Below are positions 8,373 through 17,458 of a stretch of DNA of 64,000 nucleotides, piece after piece. The translations under genes and the position numbers were made by a program. The stretch covers positions 3,596,001 through 3,660,000 of the forward strand of contig NZ_QEKM01000001.1 in NCBI RefSeq assembly GCF_003096555.1, in the 5' to 3' direction. The notes under the pieces are model-generated. The model was given only the letters and a program-made list of their open reading frames with translations, was not told the DNA's origin and made no database searches. The stretch's first letter is position 1. The number at the start of each line of letters is the position of its first letter. Source of the stretch: Simplicispira sp. 125. Its GTDB lineage: Bacteria > Pseudomonadota > Gammaproteobacteria > Burkholderiales > Burkholderiaceae_C.

Positions 8373-9961
8373 TGGCCTTGGCCCCTGTGCAAGTGCCGCA
8401 CGCGGCACCGTGGCAATGGCCGCTGGCGCTGTGCGCGGGGCTGGCACAGGCTGCCTCATTGGCTTTACCGGGTAGCGGGCAGCCTGCCTGGTGGCTGCAA
8501 CTGGCTTCGATGGCCGTGCTGGCCTGGTTGCTGCACCGCCCCATGGGCTGGCGCCGCGCTGCTGGAATCGGCTGGGTTTTTGCCACAGCCTGGTTGGCGG
8601 GCACGTTCTGGTGGCTCTATATCTCCATGCACACCTACGGCGGTTTGGCGGCGCCCCTCGCGGCCGCAGCGGTGCTGGCGTTGGCCGCGTTTCTGGGTGT
8701 TTACTATGCAGTGATTTCCGGTCTTTTTAAGGCTCTAGCGCCCAAGGGGCGGGCGCTAGGTGCTCTCTTTTTTGGAATGGTTTGGCTGCTGGCCGAACTG
8801 GCCAGAGGCCAATGGTGGACGGGGTTTCCGTGGGGCGCCGCAGGCTACGCCCACGTGGAAGGGCCCTTGGCTGCGCTGGCACGCATCGTGGGCGTGTACG
8901 GCATCGGATGTGCTGCGGCCGTGCTGGCCATGCTGCTGGTGCAGGTGCGCCGCCGCGACCTGCGCAACCCGCGCGCCTGGGCGCTGGCGCTGGCGCTGTT
9001 GATTCTGGGTGGCGGCGCCGCCCTGCAGCGCCACTGTGCCGTGAATCTGTGCCATACGCCCATGGCACCTGCCGCGCCTGCGCTGCCGCTGGTCCTGCTG
9101 CAGGGCAACATACCGCAGGACGAAAAGTTTCAACCAGGGAGCGGTGTGCCTATGGCGCTGCAGTGGTATGGAGACCGGCTCACCAGCCTGGAGGGTGCGC
9201 TCGTCGTAGCGCCTGAAACCGCCATTCCGCTACTGCCCCAGCAACTCACGCCCGGCTACCTCGATGCCATCGCGCAGCACTTTGCACGCAAAGGGCAGGC
9301 GGCGTTGCTGGGCATACCCCTGGGCAGCCTGGAGACGGGCTACACCAACTCGGTGCTCGGATTTCAGTCCGGCCTGCTGGCGCCGTACCGGTACGACAAG
9401 CACCACCTGGTGCCGTTTGGCGAATTCATTCCACCCTTTTTTCGCTGGTTCACCGAACGCATGAATATCCCGCTCGGCGATTTCAGCCGGGGCAGTCTTG
9501 CACAGGCGCCGTTCGCATGGCAAGGGGAGCGCATTGCCCCCAATATTTGTTACGAGGACCTGTTCGGCGAAGAGCTGGCTGTGCAGTTTGCGCAGGCCGA
9601 AAACGCGCCCACAATCTTCGTCAACCTGAGCAATATTGGCTGGTTCGGCAACACCCTGGCCATCGACCAGCATCTGGCCATCAGCCGCATGCGCACGCTG
9701 GAGTTCGAGCGGCCCATGGTGCGCGCCACCAACACCGGCGCCACGGCCATCATCGACCACCGGGGCATCGTCACGCACCAGTTGCAGCGCCACATGCGCG
9801 GCATGCTCAAAGGTGAAGTGCAAGGGCGCAGCGGCGCCGCCACGCCCTATGCCGCCTGGGTATCGCGTTTTGGCCTGTGGCCGCTGTGGGCACTCGGTGT
9901 GCTGGCGCTGGCGGCGGCAGGGATGCGCCGCCGCTGGAATGGCGCCGTCCATACGGGATAA
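8372..9961 (+). CDS. lnt: apolipoprotein N-acyltransferase
   Basis: A 529-residue inner-membrane enzyme that adds the third acyl chain to the N-terminal cysteine of lipoproteins. About seven hydrophobic helices occupy residues 12-215 and a C-terminal helix lies at about 505-525. The periplasmic nitrilase domain (237-490) carries the catalytic triad: Glu282 (APETAIP), Lys343 (YDKHHLVPFGE) and Cys393 (NICYEDLFGE). The ATG overlapping the corC stop is used rather than an upstream extension inside corC. A short palindromic repeat copy (8724-8772) lies inside the gene and encodes part of the region around residues 119-134. Confidence 0.97.
   Translation: MALAPVQVPHAAPWQWPLALCAGLAQAASLALPGSGQPAWWLQLASMAVLAWLLHRPMGWRRAAGIGWVFATAWLAGTFWWLYISMHTYGGLAAPLAAAAVLALAAFLGVYYAVISGLFKALAPKGRALGALFFGMVWLLAELARGQWWTGFPWGAAGYAHVEGPLAALARIVGVYGIGCAAAVLAMLLVQVRRRDLRNPRAWALALALLILGGGAALQRHCAVNLCHTPMAPAAPALPLVLLQGNIPQDEKFQPGSGVPMALQWYGDRLTSLEGALVVAPETAIPLLPQQLTPGYLDAIAQHFARKGQAALLGIPLGSLETGYTNSVLGFQSGLLAPYRYDKHHLVPFGEFIPPFFRWFTERMNIPLGDFSRGSLAQAPFAWQGERIAPNICYEDLFGEELAVQFAQAENAPTIFVNLSNIGWFGNTLAIDQHLAISRMRTLEFERPMVRATNTGATAIIDHRGIVTHQLQRHMRGMLKGEVQGRSGAATPYAAWVSRFGLWPLWALGVLALAAAGMRRRWNGAVHTG
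8724..8772 (+). repeat. short palindromic repeat, copy in lnt
   Basis: The segment contains GGCTCTAGCGCCC, a short loop and GGGCGCTAGGTGCT. From AGGCTC to the GCT-containing end it has the same 37-base spacing as the intergenic copy at 53684-53740, with about 21 of 37 bases equal and the stem kept by compensating changes. It is in frame and translated. Weaker than the rfbD and intergenic copies. Confidence 0.5.
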
Positions 9962-10043
9962 TGGTTCCTACAATCAAACACAAAGCGATAGGCGCGATGG
10001 TCAATCACGGCGGTATGCACGCTGATCTGGAGCACGACTGAAA

Positions 10044-10586
10044 ATGGCAGATTCCTTTTCCTATGAACAATTGATTGCCTCGGGTGAAGGACGGCTGTTC
10101 ACGCCCGAGAGCGGGCGCCTGCCGCTGCCACCCATGCTGATGTTCGACCGCATCACGCACATCGACAGCGATGGCGGCGCGCATGGTCTGGGAAAAATCG
10201 TGGCTGAACTTGATGTCAAGCCCAATCTTTGGTTTTTTGCCTGCCACTTTCAGGGCGACCCGGTCATGCCGGGCTGCCTGGGGCTGGACGCGATGTGGCA
10301 GCTGATCGGCTTCTACCTGACCTGGCTGAAACTGCCGGGCCGCGGCCGTGCCCTGGGCGCGGGTGAGGTCAAATTCACGGGCGAAGTGGGGCCGGAGGCC
10401 AAGCTCGTAACCTACGAAATCGACATCAAGCGCGTCATCAAGCGCAAACTCGTGATGGCCATTGGCGACGCCCGTCTGCTTGTCGACGGCAAGGAAATTT
10501 ACGTAGCCAACGACCTGCGCGTGGGCTTGTTCAAGCGCGAGGAAGACGCGGCCAAAGACGGAGCACCGCAAGGAGATGCAGCATGA
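10044..10586 (+). CDS. fabA: 3-hydroxydecanoyl-ACP dehydratase/isomerase
   Basis: A 180-residue hot-dog enzyme that dehydrates 3-hydroxydecanoyl-ACP and isomerises trans-2- to cis-3-decenoyl-ACP, the entry to unsaturated fatty acids. The catalytic pair is His68 ([10 protein letters not shown]) and Asp82 (GCLGLDAMW), matching E. coli His70 and Asp84. The gene overlaps fabB by four bases (ATGA). An 82-base gap separates it from lnt and contains TACAAT (9968-9973), a possible -10 element without a convincing -35. Confidence 0.98.
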   Translation: MADSFSYEQLIASGEGRLFTPESGRLPLPPMLMFDRITHIDSDGGAHGLGKIVAELDVKPNLWFFACHFQGDPVMPGCLGLDAMWQLIGFYLTWLKLPGRGRALGAGEVKFTGEVGPEAKLVTYEIDIKRVIKRKLVMAIGDARLLVDGKEIYVANDLRVGLFKREEDAAKDGAPQGDAA

Positions 10587-11800
10587 AACGCGTGGTGATC
10601 ACGGGCACGGGCATTGTCTCGTGCATTGGCAACGACATGGCGACCGTCACCGCGTCGCTGCGCGAAGGCAAGTCCGGCATCGTGGCCATGCCCGAATTTG
10701 CCGAAATGGGCCTGCGCAGCCAGGTGGCTGGCAAACCGCAGATTGACCTTGACGCACTGATCGACCGCAAACTGCGCCGCTTCATGGGTGACGCGGCAGC
10801 CTATGCCTACCTGTCGCTCAAGGACGCGATTGCCCAGGCCGGCCTGACACCTGAACAGGTCTCCAACCCACGCACCGGCCTCATCATGGGTTCGGGCGGG
10901 GCATCGTCCGCGAACCAGGTCGAAGCCGCCGACATCCTGCGCAGCAAGGGCATCCGCCGTGTCGGGCCGTACCAGGTCACGCGCTGCATGGGCTCCACCG
11001 TGTCGGCCAATTTGTCCACCGCGTTTGCGGTCAAGGGCATCAATTTCTCCATCACCTCGGCCTGCAGCACGTCGGCCCACTGCATTGGCATGGCGGCGCA
11101 GCAGATTGCTTTTGGCCTGCAAGACGTGATGTTTGCTGGCGGTGGTGAAGAGCTGAGCTGGCAATTGGCCATGCTGTTCGACGCCATGGGTGCCATGTCC
11201 AGCGCCTACAACGACACCCCCGAGAAGGCGTCCCGCCCCTACGACGCCCACCGCGACGGTTTTGTGATCGCCGGTGGTGGTGGTGCCATGGTGCTGGAAA
11301 GCCTGGAACATGCCCAGGCCCGTGGTGCCACCATCCTGGCCGAGATTGTGGGTTTTGGCCTGTCATCGGACGGCGTGGACATGGTGGCGCCTTCGGGTGA
11401 CGGCGCCATTGCCTGTATGCGCCAGGCCATCAAGGGCCTGGACGGCCCCATCGACTACATCAACATGCACGGCACCTCCACCCCGGTGGGTGACCTGCCA
11501 GAGCTGCGCGCGTTGCGTGCAGTGTTTGGCGATGCGGTGCCGCCGTTTTCCAGCACCAAGTCACTCACCGGCCACTCGCAAGGTGCCACGGGTGTGCAAG
11601 AGGCCATCTACTGTCTGCTGATGCTGCAAGAGGGTTTTATCGCCGGTTCGGCCCACATCGAGAACCTCGACCCCGCCGCCGAAGGTATGCCCATCGTGCG
11701 CGAGTCGCGTGACGCACCGCTGCGCACCGCGCTGTCCAACAGCTTCGGCTTTGGCGGCACCAACGCCAGCCTGGTGCTGCGCCGCTGGGACGGCGCGTAA
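10583..11800 (+). CDS. fabB: 3-oxoacyl-ACP synthase I
   Basis: A 405-residue condensing enzyme that elongates cis-3-decenoyl-ACP. The Cys-His-His triad is Cys161 (SACSTSAHC), His296 ([11 protein letters not shown]) and His331 (TGHSQGATG). The closing glycine-rich segment [15 protein letters not shown] is complete. It forms the usual fabA-fabB pair, translationally coupled, and is followed by a clear hairpin terminator. Confidence 0.98.
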   Translation: MKRVVITGTGIVSCIGNDMATVTASLREGKSGIVAMPEFAEMGLRSQVAGKPQIDLDALIDRKLRRFMGDAAAYAYLSLKDAIAQAGLTPEQVSNPRTGLIMGSGGASSANQVEAADILRSKGIRRVGPYQVTRCMGSTVSANLSTAFAVKGINFSITSACSTSAHCIGMAAQQIAFGLQDVMFAGGGEELSWQLAMLFDAMGAMSSAYNDTPEKASRPYDAHRDGFVIAGGGGAMVLESLEHAQARGATILAEIVGFGLSSDGVDMVAPSGDGAIACMRQAIKGLDGPIDYINMHGTSTPVGDLPELRALRAVFGDAVPPFSSTKSLTGHSQGATGVQEAIYCLLMLQEGFIAGSAHIENLDPAAEGMPIVRESRDAPLRTALSNSFGFGGTNASLVLRRWDGA

Positions 11801-11818
11801 GCCTGCACGGCCCCGTGC

Positions 11819-11860
11819 GGCCCGTCCTTCCTGCGAGGGGGTGGACGGGCCGTTTTCTTT
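11819..11860 (+). terminator. intrinsic terminator after fabA-fabB
   Basis: GGCCCGTCC (11819-11827) pairs with GGACGGGCC (11843-11851) over a 15-base loop and is followed by GTTTTCTTT. It lies 18 bases after the fabB stop. Confidence 0.85.
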
Positions 11861-11950
11861 GGGGCCGTAAAATCCCGCCCTTGTGCGCCCCGGGGGCGCA
11901 CCACCCGGACAAGACCCTCTTTCGCGCGGTTTGCGCCGCGCAGCACCCAC

Positions 11951-12856
11951 ATGTTGACCTTTCAGCAAATCATCCTCAAGCTCCAGTCCTATTGGGACGC
12001 CCAGGGCTGCGCGCTCTTGCAGCCCTACGACATGGAAGTGGGCGCCGGCACCTCGCACACCGCCACCTTCCTGCGCGCCATCGGCCCCGAGCCCTGGAAG
12101 GCCGCCTACGTGCAGCCCAGCCGCCGCCCCAAAGACGGCCGCTATGGCGAGAACCCCAACCGCCTGCAGCACTACTACCAGTACCAGGTGGTGCTCAAGC
12201 CCGCGCCCGCCAACATCCTGGAGCTGTACCTGGGCAGCCTCGAAGCCCTGGGCTTCGACCTGAAGAAGAACGACATCCGCTTCGTCGAGGACGACTGGGA
12301 AAACCCCACGCTGGGCGCCTGGGGCCTGGGCTGGGAGGTCTGGCTCAACGGCATGGAGGTGACGCAGTTCACCTACTTCCAGCAGGTGGGCGGCATCGAC
12401 TGCAAGCCCGCCACCGGCGAGATCACCTACGGCCTGGAGCGCCTGGCCATGTACCTGCAGGGCGTGGACAACGTCTACAACCTGACCTGGACCGAAGGCC
12501 TGAGCTACGGTGACGTGTACAAGCAAAACGAGGTCGAGCAGTCCACCTACAACTTCGAGCACAGCGACGCGGACTTTTTGTTCAACGCCTTCAACGCGCA
12601 CGAAAAACAGGCCAAGTACCTCATGGAGCAGCAGCTCGCGCTGCCTGCGTACGAGCAGGTGCTCAAGGCCGCGCACAGCTTCAACCTGCTGGACGCCCGT
12701 GGCGCCATCAGCGTGACGGAGCGCGCCGCCTATATCGGCCGCATCCGCAACCTGGCCCGCGCCGTGGCGCAGAGCTACTACGAGAGCCGCGAGCGCCTGG
12801 GCTTCCCCATGGCGCCGCGCGAGTGGGTGGAACAGATGACGAAGAAGGCTGCGTGA
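11951..12856 (+). CDS. glyQ: glycyl-tRNA synthetase alpha subunit
   Basis: A 301-residue catalytic subunit of the bacterial alpha2-beta2 GlyRS. It begins with the family-typical [19 protein letters not shown] and shows the class II core ([54 protein letters not shown]). Length and ends match the family. A strong GC hairpin, TGCGCCCC-GGGGGCGCA (about 11884-11900), sits in the leader. The beta subunit follows after a copy of the GC-rich repeat. Confidence 0.98.
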   Translation: MLTFQQIILKLQSYWDAQGCALLQPYDMEVGAGTSHTATFLRAIGPEPWKAAYVQPSRRPKDGRYGENPNRLQHYYQYQVVLKPAPANILELYLGSLEALGFDLKKNDIRFVEDDWENPTLGAWGLGWEVWLNGMEVTQFTYFQQVGGIDCKPATGEITYGLERLAMYLQGVDNVYNLTWTEGLSYGDVYKQNEVEQSTYNFEHSDADFLFNAFNAHEKQAKYLMEQQLALPAYEQVLKAAHSFNLLDARGAISVTERAAYIGRIRNLARAVAQSYYESRERLGFPMAPREWVEQMTKKAA

Positions 12857-12868
12857 AGTGAAGGAACA

Positions 12869-12998
12869 CCCCCCTGAGCCGCTTCGCGCCTTCCCCCCGC
12901 TCTCGCATTGCTGCGCAATGCGGGCAGGGGGACGCAGCCAGCGCGGCGGGGCGGCCCTTGCGCGGCTGCTCGCGCATGGGGCGTGCCAGTTTTCATGC
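12869..12998 (+). repeat. GC-rich stop-adjacent repeat, copy 2 (full)
   Basis: It starts CCCCCCTGAG twelve bases after the glyQ stop and continues with GCGCCTTCCCCC, the perfect small hairpin GCATTGC-TGC-GCAATGC, AGGGGGACG, AGCGCGGCGGGGCGGCCC and a GCCAGTTTTCATGC tail. It fills most of the glyQ-glyS gap. It has the same order and orientation relative to the upstream gene as the copies after hppD and argB. Confidence 0.9.
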
Positions 12999-13047
12999 AT
13001 CGCTTGCGTAGCGGATGCCAAATGGATTACGGAATAGAGCCGACAAC

Positions 13048-15180
13048 ATGACTACCCAAAACCTCCTCGTTGAACTGTTTGTCGAAGAGCTGCCTCCCAA
13101 GGCGCTGCAAAAGCTGGGCGATGCCTTTGCCACTGTGCTGGGCGACCAGCTCAAGGCCCTGGGCCTGGCGACGGCCGCCTCGGTGGTCACGCCCTTTGCC
13201 TCGCCCCGCCGCCTGGCTGCGCATGTGACGGCGGTGGCCGCCCAGGCCGCTGACAAGTCCGTGCAGCAAAAGCTCATGCCTGTGACCGTGGGTCTCGACG
13301 CCAGCGGCAATGCCACCCCTGCGCTGTTGAAAAAGCTGCAGGCCCTGGGCGCTGACGTATCGAACCCCGCTGCCGCTGTTGCAGCGCTCAAGCGCGCCCA
13401 GGATGGCAAGGCTGAAGCGCTGTTCTACGACAGCGTGGTGACCGGCGCTACCCTGCAGGCCGGTTTGCAGAAGGCTCTGGAAGAAGCCATTGGCAAGCTC
13501 CCCATCCCCAAGGTCATGAGCTACCAGCTCGAAACCGACTGCGAGCTGCCCGGCTGGACCAGCGTGAACTTTGTGCGCCCTGCGCACGGCCTGGTGGCGC
13601 TGCACGGCAGCACCGTGGTGGCCGTGAAGGCGCTGGGCCTGATGGCAGGCAACAGCACACAAGGCCACCGCTTTGAAGCCGCCGTGTCGCCTGTGGTGTT
13701 CAAGGACGCCGACAGCTACGCCGCCACGCTGCAAAAAGACGGCGCCGTGATCGCCAGCTTTGCCGAGCGCAAGGCCGAGATCGCCCGCCAGCTCGCCGCA
13801 GCCGCTGCCAAGGTAGGCAACGGCGCCCGCCCCATCGAAGACGAAGCGCTGCTGGACGAAGTGACGGCCCTGGTCGAGCGGCCCAACGTGGTCATCTGCC
13901 AGTTTGAAGAGCAGTTCCTGGGCGTGCCGCAAGAGTGCCTCATCCTCACGATGAAGGCCAACCAGAAGTACTTCCCGCTGCTGGACGCCGCAGGCAAGCT
14001 GACCAACAAGTTCCTGGTGGTCAGCAACATCAGCCCCGAAGACACCAGCTTTGTGACCGGCGGCAACGAGCGTGTGGTGCGCCCGCGCCTGGCCGACGCC
14101 AAGTTCTTCTTTGACCAGGACCGCAAGAAGACGCTGGCCTCGCGCGTCGAGGGCCTGGGCAAAGTGGTCTATCACAACAAGCTGGGCACCCAGGGCGAAC
14201 GTGTGGAGCGCGTGCGCGCCATTGCCAAGGCCATTGCGCAGCAACTGGGCGATAGCACGCTGGTGCAGCAGGCCGACCATGCCGCCTTGCTGGCCAAAAC
14301 CGACCTTGTGACCGACATGGTGGGCGAGTTCCCCGAGTTGCAAGGCACCATGGGCCGCTACTACGCGCTCAACGACGGCCTGGGCGAGGTCATTGCCGAC
14401 GCCATCGAAGACCACTACAAGCCCCGTTTTTCCGGCGATACCCTGCCGCGCAACACGGCCGGTGTGGTCGTGGCGCTGGCCGACAAGCTTGAAACCCTGG
14501 TGGGCATGTTCGGCATTGGCAACCTGCCCACGGGCGACCGCGACCCGTTTGCGCTGCGTCGCCATGCGCTGGGTGTGATCCGGATGTTGGTTGAAAAAGA
14601 CCTGCCGCTGGATTTGAACGCTTTGCTGGCCAGTGCCGTGCCCGCCTTTGGCAACAAGATCACTGATGCCTCTGCCGCGCTGGCAGACTTTATCTACGAC
14701 CGCCTTGCCGGTAGCCTGCGTGAGCAAGGCTTCAGCGCGCAAGAAGTGGATGCCGTGGTTGCCCTGCGCCCGCAGCGCCTTGCGCTGGTCGAAAAGCAGC
14801 TGGCAGCGGTGCGGGCCTTTGCCGCGCTGCCCGAGAGCCCGGCGCTGGCAGCGGCCAACAAGCGCGTTGCCAACATCCTCAAGAAGGCTGGCGAGGTGGA
14901 TGCCCACGTCAACCCGCAGTTGTTGCAGGAACAAGCCGAGCAGGACCTGTACGCCGCGCTGCAGCGCTTTGTGCCCGAGGCCAATGCCCAGTTCGACGCA
15001 GGGGACTACACCGCCAGTCTGCAGACCCTGGCCGTGCTGCGCGCTCCGGTCGATGCCTTCTTTGACGACGTGATGGTCAACGCCGAGCAACTCGACCTGC
15101 GTTTGAACCGCCAGGGCCTGCTCAAAAGCCTGCACGATGCCATGAACCGCGTGGCTGATCTGTCGCGCCTGGTCGCCTGA
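13048..15180 (+). CDS. glyS: glycyl-tRNA synthetase beta subunit
   Basis: A 710-residue beta subunit needed for tRNA binding and activity. The N-terminus TTQNLLVELFVEELPPKAL is characteristic and fixes the ATG at 13048; the longer reading from 13015 runs back into the repeat. Typical blocks are QECLILTMKANQKYFPLLD, the HD-type segment around KTDLVTDMVGEFPELQGTMG, and FGIGNLPTGDRDPFALRR. The C-terminal anticodon-binding helices are present. It is paired with glyQ across 191 bases of mostly repeat sequence. Confidence 0.98.
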   Translation: MTTQNLLVELFVEELPPKALQKLGDAFATVLGDQLKALGLATAASVVTPFASPRRLAAHVTAVAAQAADKSVQQKLMPVTVGLDASGNATPALLKKLQALGADVSNPAAAVAALKRAQDGKAEALFYDSVVTGATLQAGLQKALEEAIGKLPIPKVMSYQLETDCELPGWTSVNFVRPAHGLVALHGSTVVAVKALGLMAGNSTQGHRFEAAVSPVVFKDADSYAATLQKDGAVIASFAERKAEIARQLAAAAAKVGNGARPIEDEALLDEVTALVERPNVVICQFEEQFLGVPQECLILTMKANQKYFPLLDAAGKLTNKFLVVSNISPEDTSFVTGGNERVVRPRLADAKFFFDQDRKKTLASRVEGLGKVVYHNKLGTQGERVERVRAIAKAIAQQLGDSTLVQQADHAALLAKTDLVTDMVGEFPELQGTMGRYYALNDGLGEVIADAIEDHYKPRFSGDTLPRNTAGVVVALADKLETLVGMFGIGNLPTGDRDPFALRRHALGVIRMLVEKDLPLDLNALLASAVPAFGNKITDASAALADFIYDRLAGSLREQGFSAQEVDAVVALRPQRLALVEKQLAAVRAFAALPESPALAAANKRVANILKKAGEVDAHVNPQLLQEQAEQDLYAALQRFVPEANAQFDAGDYTASLQTLAVLRAPVDAFFDDVMVNAEQLDLRLNRQGLLKSLHDAMNRVADLSRLVA

Positions 15181-15210
15181 GTTCGGTTGGGCCGCTGTTT
15201 CCAAGTGCCC

Positions 15211-15855
15211 ATGGACGACCACTCGCCGATAGCCGTGGCCTCATCGGCTGGGCAGCGCACGGCTTGGTTGCTGTTTGCCCCGCCCGCTGTGCTCGCGGGG
15301 CTGCGCTGGCTGCTGCAGTGGCAGAGCGAGCGGGGTACGCCAACGACGGCGCTGCCGCTCACGCCGATCGCACTGGACGCTACGCCGCTGCAACTCCTGG
15401 CTCCCCTGGGGTGGGCGCTGGCCGGTCTGCTGCTGCTGGGCCTGTGTGTGTTTTGGGGTGTGCGCCGCGTCGGTGGACACCGGGTTCGCCAGGCGCTGCT
15501 GTGGGCCTGGATCGCGCTGTGGGTGGTGGGCGGCGCTGCGCTGCTATGGCGGAACGCGGACCTGCAAGGTCTGGAGCCATTGGAGCCAGTGCAGGCCGAG
15601 GTGCTGGGCAGTCGCCCCCGCATGCCCAATCTGCATTCCCTGGGCGGCACGGAGCTGCTGCTGCGCGTGGAGGGGTTGGAGCCCGTGCAGCAACTGGTGC
15701 TGGACGACCCCCAGGCCGCGCAGTGGCAGCCCGGTATGCGTTTGACCTTGCAGTGGTCGCGTGGACGTAGCAGTGGCCGCTTTGTCACGGGATGGCGCGC
15801 GGTGGGCGTGCCCCTGGCTCCTGCCGAGACCGACGCCGCCGTACCGAATCTTTGA
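15211..15855 (+). CDS. conserved membrane protein of unknown function
   Basis: A 214-residue protein with three likely membrane helices (about 17-34, 58-80 and 93-112). A soluble, probably periplasmic domain follows (120-214), with GTELLLRVEGLEPVQQLVLDD and WQPGMRLTLQW. I recognise no enzyme motif. It sits between glyS and gmhB, with 30 bases to glyS and 10 to gmhB, so it is probably part of a glyS-gmhB transcript. A TTG at 15187 would lengthen it by eight residues; the ATG is preferred. Confidence 0.75.
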   Translation: MDDHSPIAVASSAGQRTAWLLFAPPAVLAGLRWLLQWQSERGTPTTALPLTPIALDATPLQLLAPLGWALAGLLLLGLCVFWGVRRVGGHRVRQALLWAWIALWVVGGAALLWRNADLQGLEPLEPVQAEVLGSRPRMPNLHSLGGTELLLRVEGLEPVQQLVLDDPQAAQWQPGMRLTLQWSRGRSSGRFVTGWRAVGVPLAPAETDAAVPNL

Positions 15856-15865
15856 TAATGGCAGC

Positions 15866-16438
15866 ATGAAAATCGTCATCTTGGACCGCGACGGCACCAT
15901 CAATGCCCTGGGGGGCGAAGAGTTCATTGCCTCTCCTGACGACTGGTATGCGCTGCCCGGGGCGCTGGAAGCGATTGCTCGGCTCAACCGTGCTGGCTGG
16001 CATGCGGTGGTGGCCAGCAACCAGCCAGGGCTGGGACGGGGACTGTTTGACGTGGCCACGCTCAACGCAATCCACGCCGCGATGCATAAGCAGCTGGCGG
16101 CCAGCGGTGGGCGTATCGACGCAGTGTTCTATTGCCCGCACGCACCCAGTGAGGAATGCACCTGTCGCAAGCCCGCGCCCGGTCTGTTGGAGCAAATCTG
16201 CGACCGCTACGGCGTGGATGCCAAAGACGTGCATGTGGTAGGCGCCTGCCAGGTGCACTTGCAGGCAGGCGCCGCGCTGGGAGCCCGCCTGCACTTGGTG
16301 TGCACCGGCGTATCCGCCCATCTGGCTCCAGGTCTGCCTTTGCCCGCCGGGTGGCCTGAAGGGGTGCGCGTGCATGCCGATCTGGCGGCGTTTGCCGAAG
16401 TCCTGCTGAACAAGGCAGACGCCTTGCCCCCGGCCTGA
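15866..16438 (+). CDS. gmhB: D-glycero-beta-D-manno-heptose-1,7-bisphosphate 7-phosphatase, motif IV altered
   Basis: A 190-residue HAD phosphatase of the ADP-heptose pathway for the LPS inner core. Motif I is DRDGT (Asp7 nucleophile, Asp9), motif II is SNQ (51-53), Lys102 is motif III, and the zinc-binding loop is Cys90, His92, Cys98 and Cys100. Motif IV, normally GDxxxD, reads GACQVH here: the Mg-binding Asp is Ala127 and the second Asp is His131. Each change needs one base (GAC to GCC, GAC to CAC). If real, activity should be badly reduced. The start was chosen at the conserved MKIVILDRDGT. Confidence 0.9.
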   Translation: MKIVILDRDGTINALGGEEFIASPDDWYALPGALEAIARLNRAGWHAVVASNQPGLGRGLFDVATLNAIHAAMHKQLAASGGRIDAVFYCPHAPSEECTCRKPAPGLLEQICDRYGVDAKDVHVVGACQVHLQAGAALGARLHLVCTGVSAHLAPGLPLPAGWPEGVRVHADLAAFAEVLLNKADALPPA

Positions 16439-16453
16439 CGCACAAGGCCCCGT

Positions 16454-17377
16454 ATGGCACAGAGCTTTGTGCAACTGGCGCTGGACCTTTTTGGCACCTC
16501 GGCGCCACTCCGTTCCCAAGAGAAAACAGCCCCAGCGATTGATGGGATTGCGCTGGCAGCTCCTGATTTGATAGTTCAGAAGCCGCAAGAACAGGCGACA
16601 CCCCTGCAAGACATACTGGTGCCGACGCATTTTCGCCACCCGCAGGCCACCCGCGAAGTGCTGCTGGGCGATGCCGTAGTGGCCTATGCCCTGCAGCGTG
16701 CGCGTCGGCGCAGCATTGGCTTTACTGTCGGGGCCGATGGCCTGTCGGTACGGGCGCCCACCTGGGCCACGCTGGCGGCGGTGGACGCTGCGCTGCGCGA
16801 GAAGTCGGGCTGGATCCTGCGCAAGCTGGGCGAGGCGCAAGAGCGCCAGCGGCGGCTGGAACACGCGCGGATCGACTGGCGCGACGGTACCTTGCTGCCG
16901 TACCTGGGCGCCCCCCTGCGGGTGCTGCTGGACCCGGGGCAGAGCGCCGCCGGTACCTTGCGTGATAGGGAGGAAGGAGTGGCCGCGCGGCAACTGCACA
17001 TTGGCCTGCCCGGCGCAGCACAGCCCGGGCAGATCCGCGATGCCGTGCAGGCTTGGCTGATGCGCGATGCCCGCCGGCACTTCACCGGGCGACTGGACCA
17101 CTTTGCGCCGCTGCTGCAGGTGCGCTGGACCCGGCTGCGCCTGTCCAGTGCCCAAACGCGCTGGGGCAGCGCCCGTGCAGACGGCTCCATTTGTCTCAAC
17201 TGGCGCCTGCTGCACTACCCGCCGACGGTGATCGACTACGTGGTCGCCCACGAACTGGCGCACCTGCGCGTGATGGACCACAGCCCCCGCTTCTGGGATA
17301 CGGTGCGCACGGTGGTGCCCGACTACGCGCAACTGCGCCGCCACCTGCAAGATGAACCGGCGCCCCAGTGGGATTGA
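16454..17377 (+). CDS. YgjP/SprT-like zinc metallopeptidase (DUF45 family)
   Basis: A 307-residue protein with the C-terminal zinc-protease signature VVAHELAHLRVMDHSP (His266, Glu267, His270, with His276 a likely third ligand). The preceding TRWGSARADGSICLNWRLL is the usual YgjP-family segment. The first 65 residues are a poorly conserved leader, part of which (about 36-50) comes from a probable repeat copy. It starts 15 bases after gmhB. The physiological substrate is unknown. Confidence 0.88.
   Translation: MAQSFVQLALDLFGTSAPLRSQEKTAPAIDGIALAAPDLIVQKPQEQATPLQDILVPTHFRHPQATREVLLGDAVVAYALQRARRRSIGFTVGADGLSVRAPTWATLAAVDAALREKSGWILRKLGEAQERQRRLEHARIDWRDGTLLPYLGAPLRVLLDPGQSAAGTLRDREEGVAARQLHIGLPGAAQPGQIRDAVQAWLMRDARRHFTGRLDHFAPLLQVRWTRLRLSSAQTRWGSARADGSICLNWRLLHYPPTVIDYVVAHELAHLRVMDHSPRFWDTVRTVVPDYAQLRRHLQDEPAPQWD
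16559..16612 (-). repeat. possible short palindromic repeat copy (degenerate)
   Basis: On the minus strand it reads TGCGGCTTCTGAACTATCAA then ATCAGGAGC, close to the 3' half of the repeat family (AAGCGCTTCCAGCTATC...AGC). The 5' half is not convincing and the spacing is off by one or two bases. It lies in frame in the leader of the YgjP-like gene. Confidence 0.3.
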
Positions 17378-17380
17378 TTT

Positions 17381-17442
17381 GCTATTGAATAAATAGCTTG
17401 TTGCGCTTGTATATAGGGAATTTGCGGCACTTTTCATCAAAA
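17381..17442 (-). repeat. short palindromic repeat, intergenic copy
   Basis: Just after the YgjP-like stop. The hairpin GCTATT-gaata-AATAGC (17381-17397) is perfect, and on the minus strand AAGCGC lies at the same distance from AGCTAT as in the copy at 53684-53740. The upstream stem half has decayed. The gap to the next gene otherwise holds nothing I recognise. Confidence 0.65.
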
Positions 17443-17458
17443 ACAGGACTGAAAAACG

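Noticed and set aside
9962..10043. Short ORFs in the lnt-fabA gap
   Set aside because: Two or three start codons occur but the frames are very short and lack ribosome sites; the gap is better read as a promoter region.
11561..13021. 486-codon open frame on the minus strand across glyQ
   Set aside because: It overlaps glyQ, the fabB terminator and the repeat, with no coding signature.
13027..15222. 731-codon open frame antisense to glyS
   Set aside because: A mirror frame of a high-GC gene; its peptide is His/Gln/Leu-rich with no domain, while glyS on the other strand is unmistakable.
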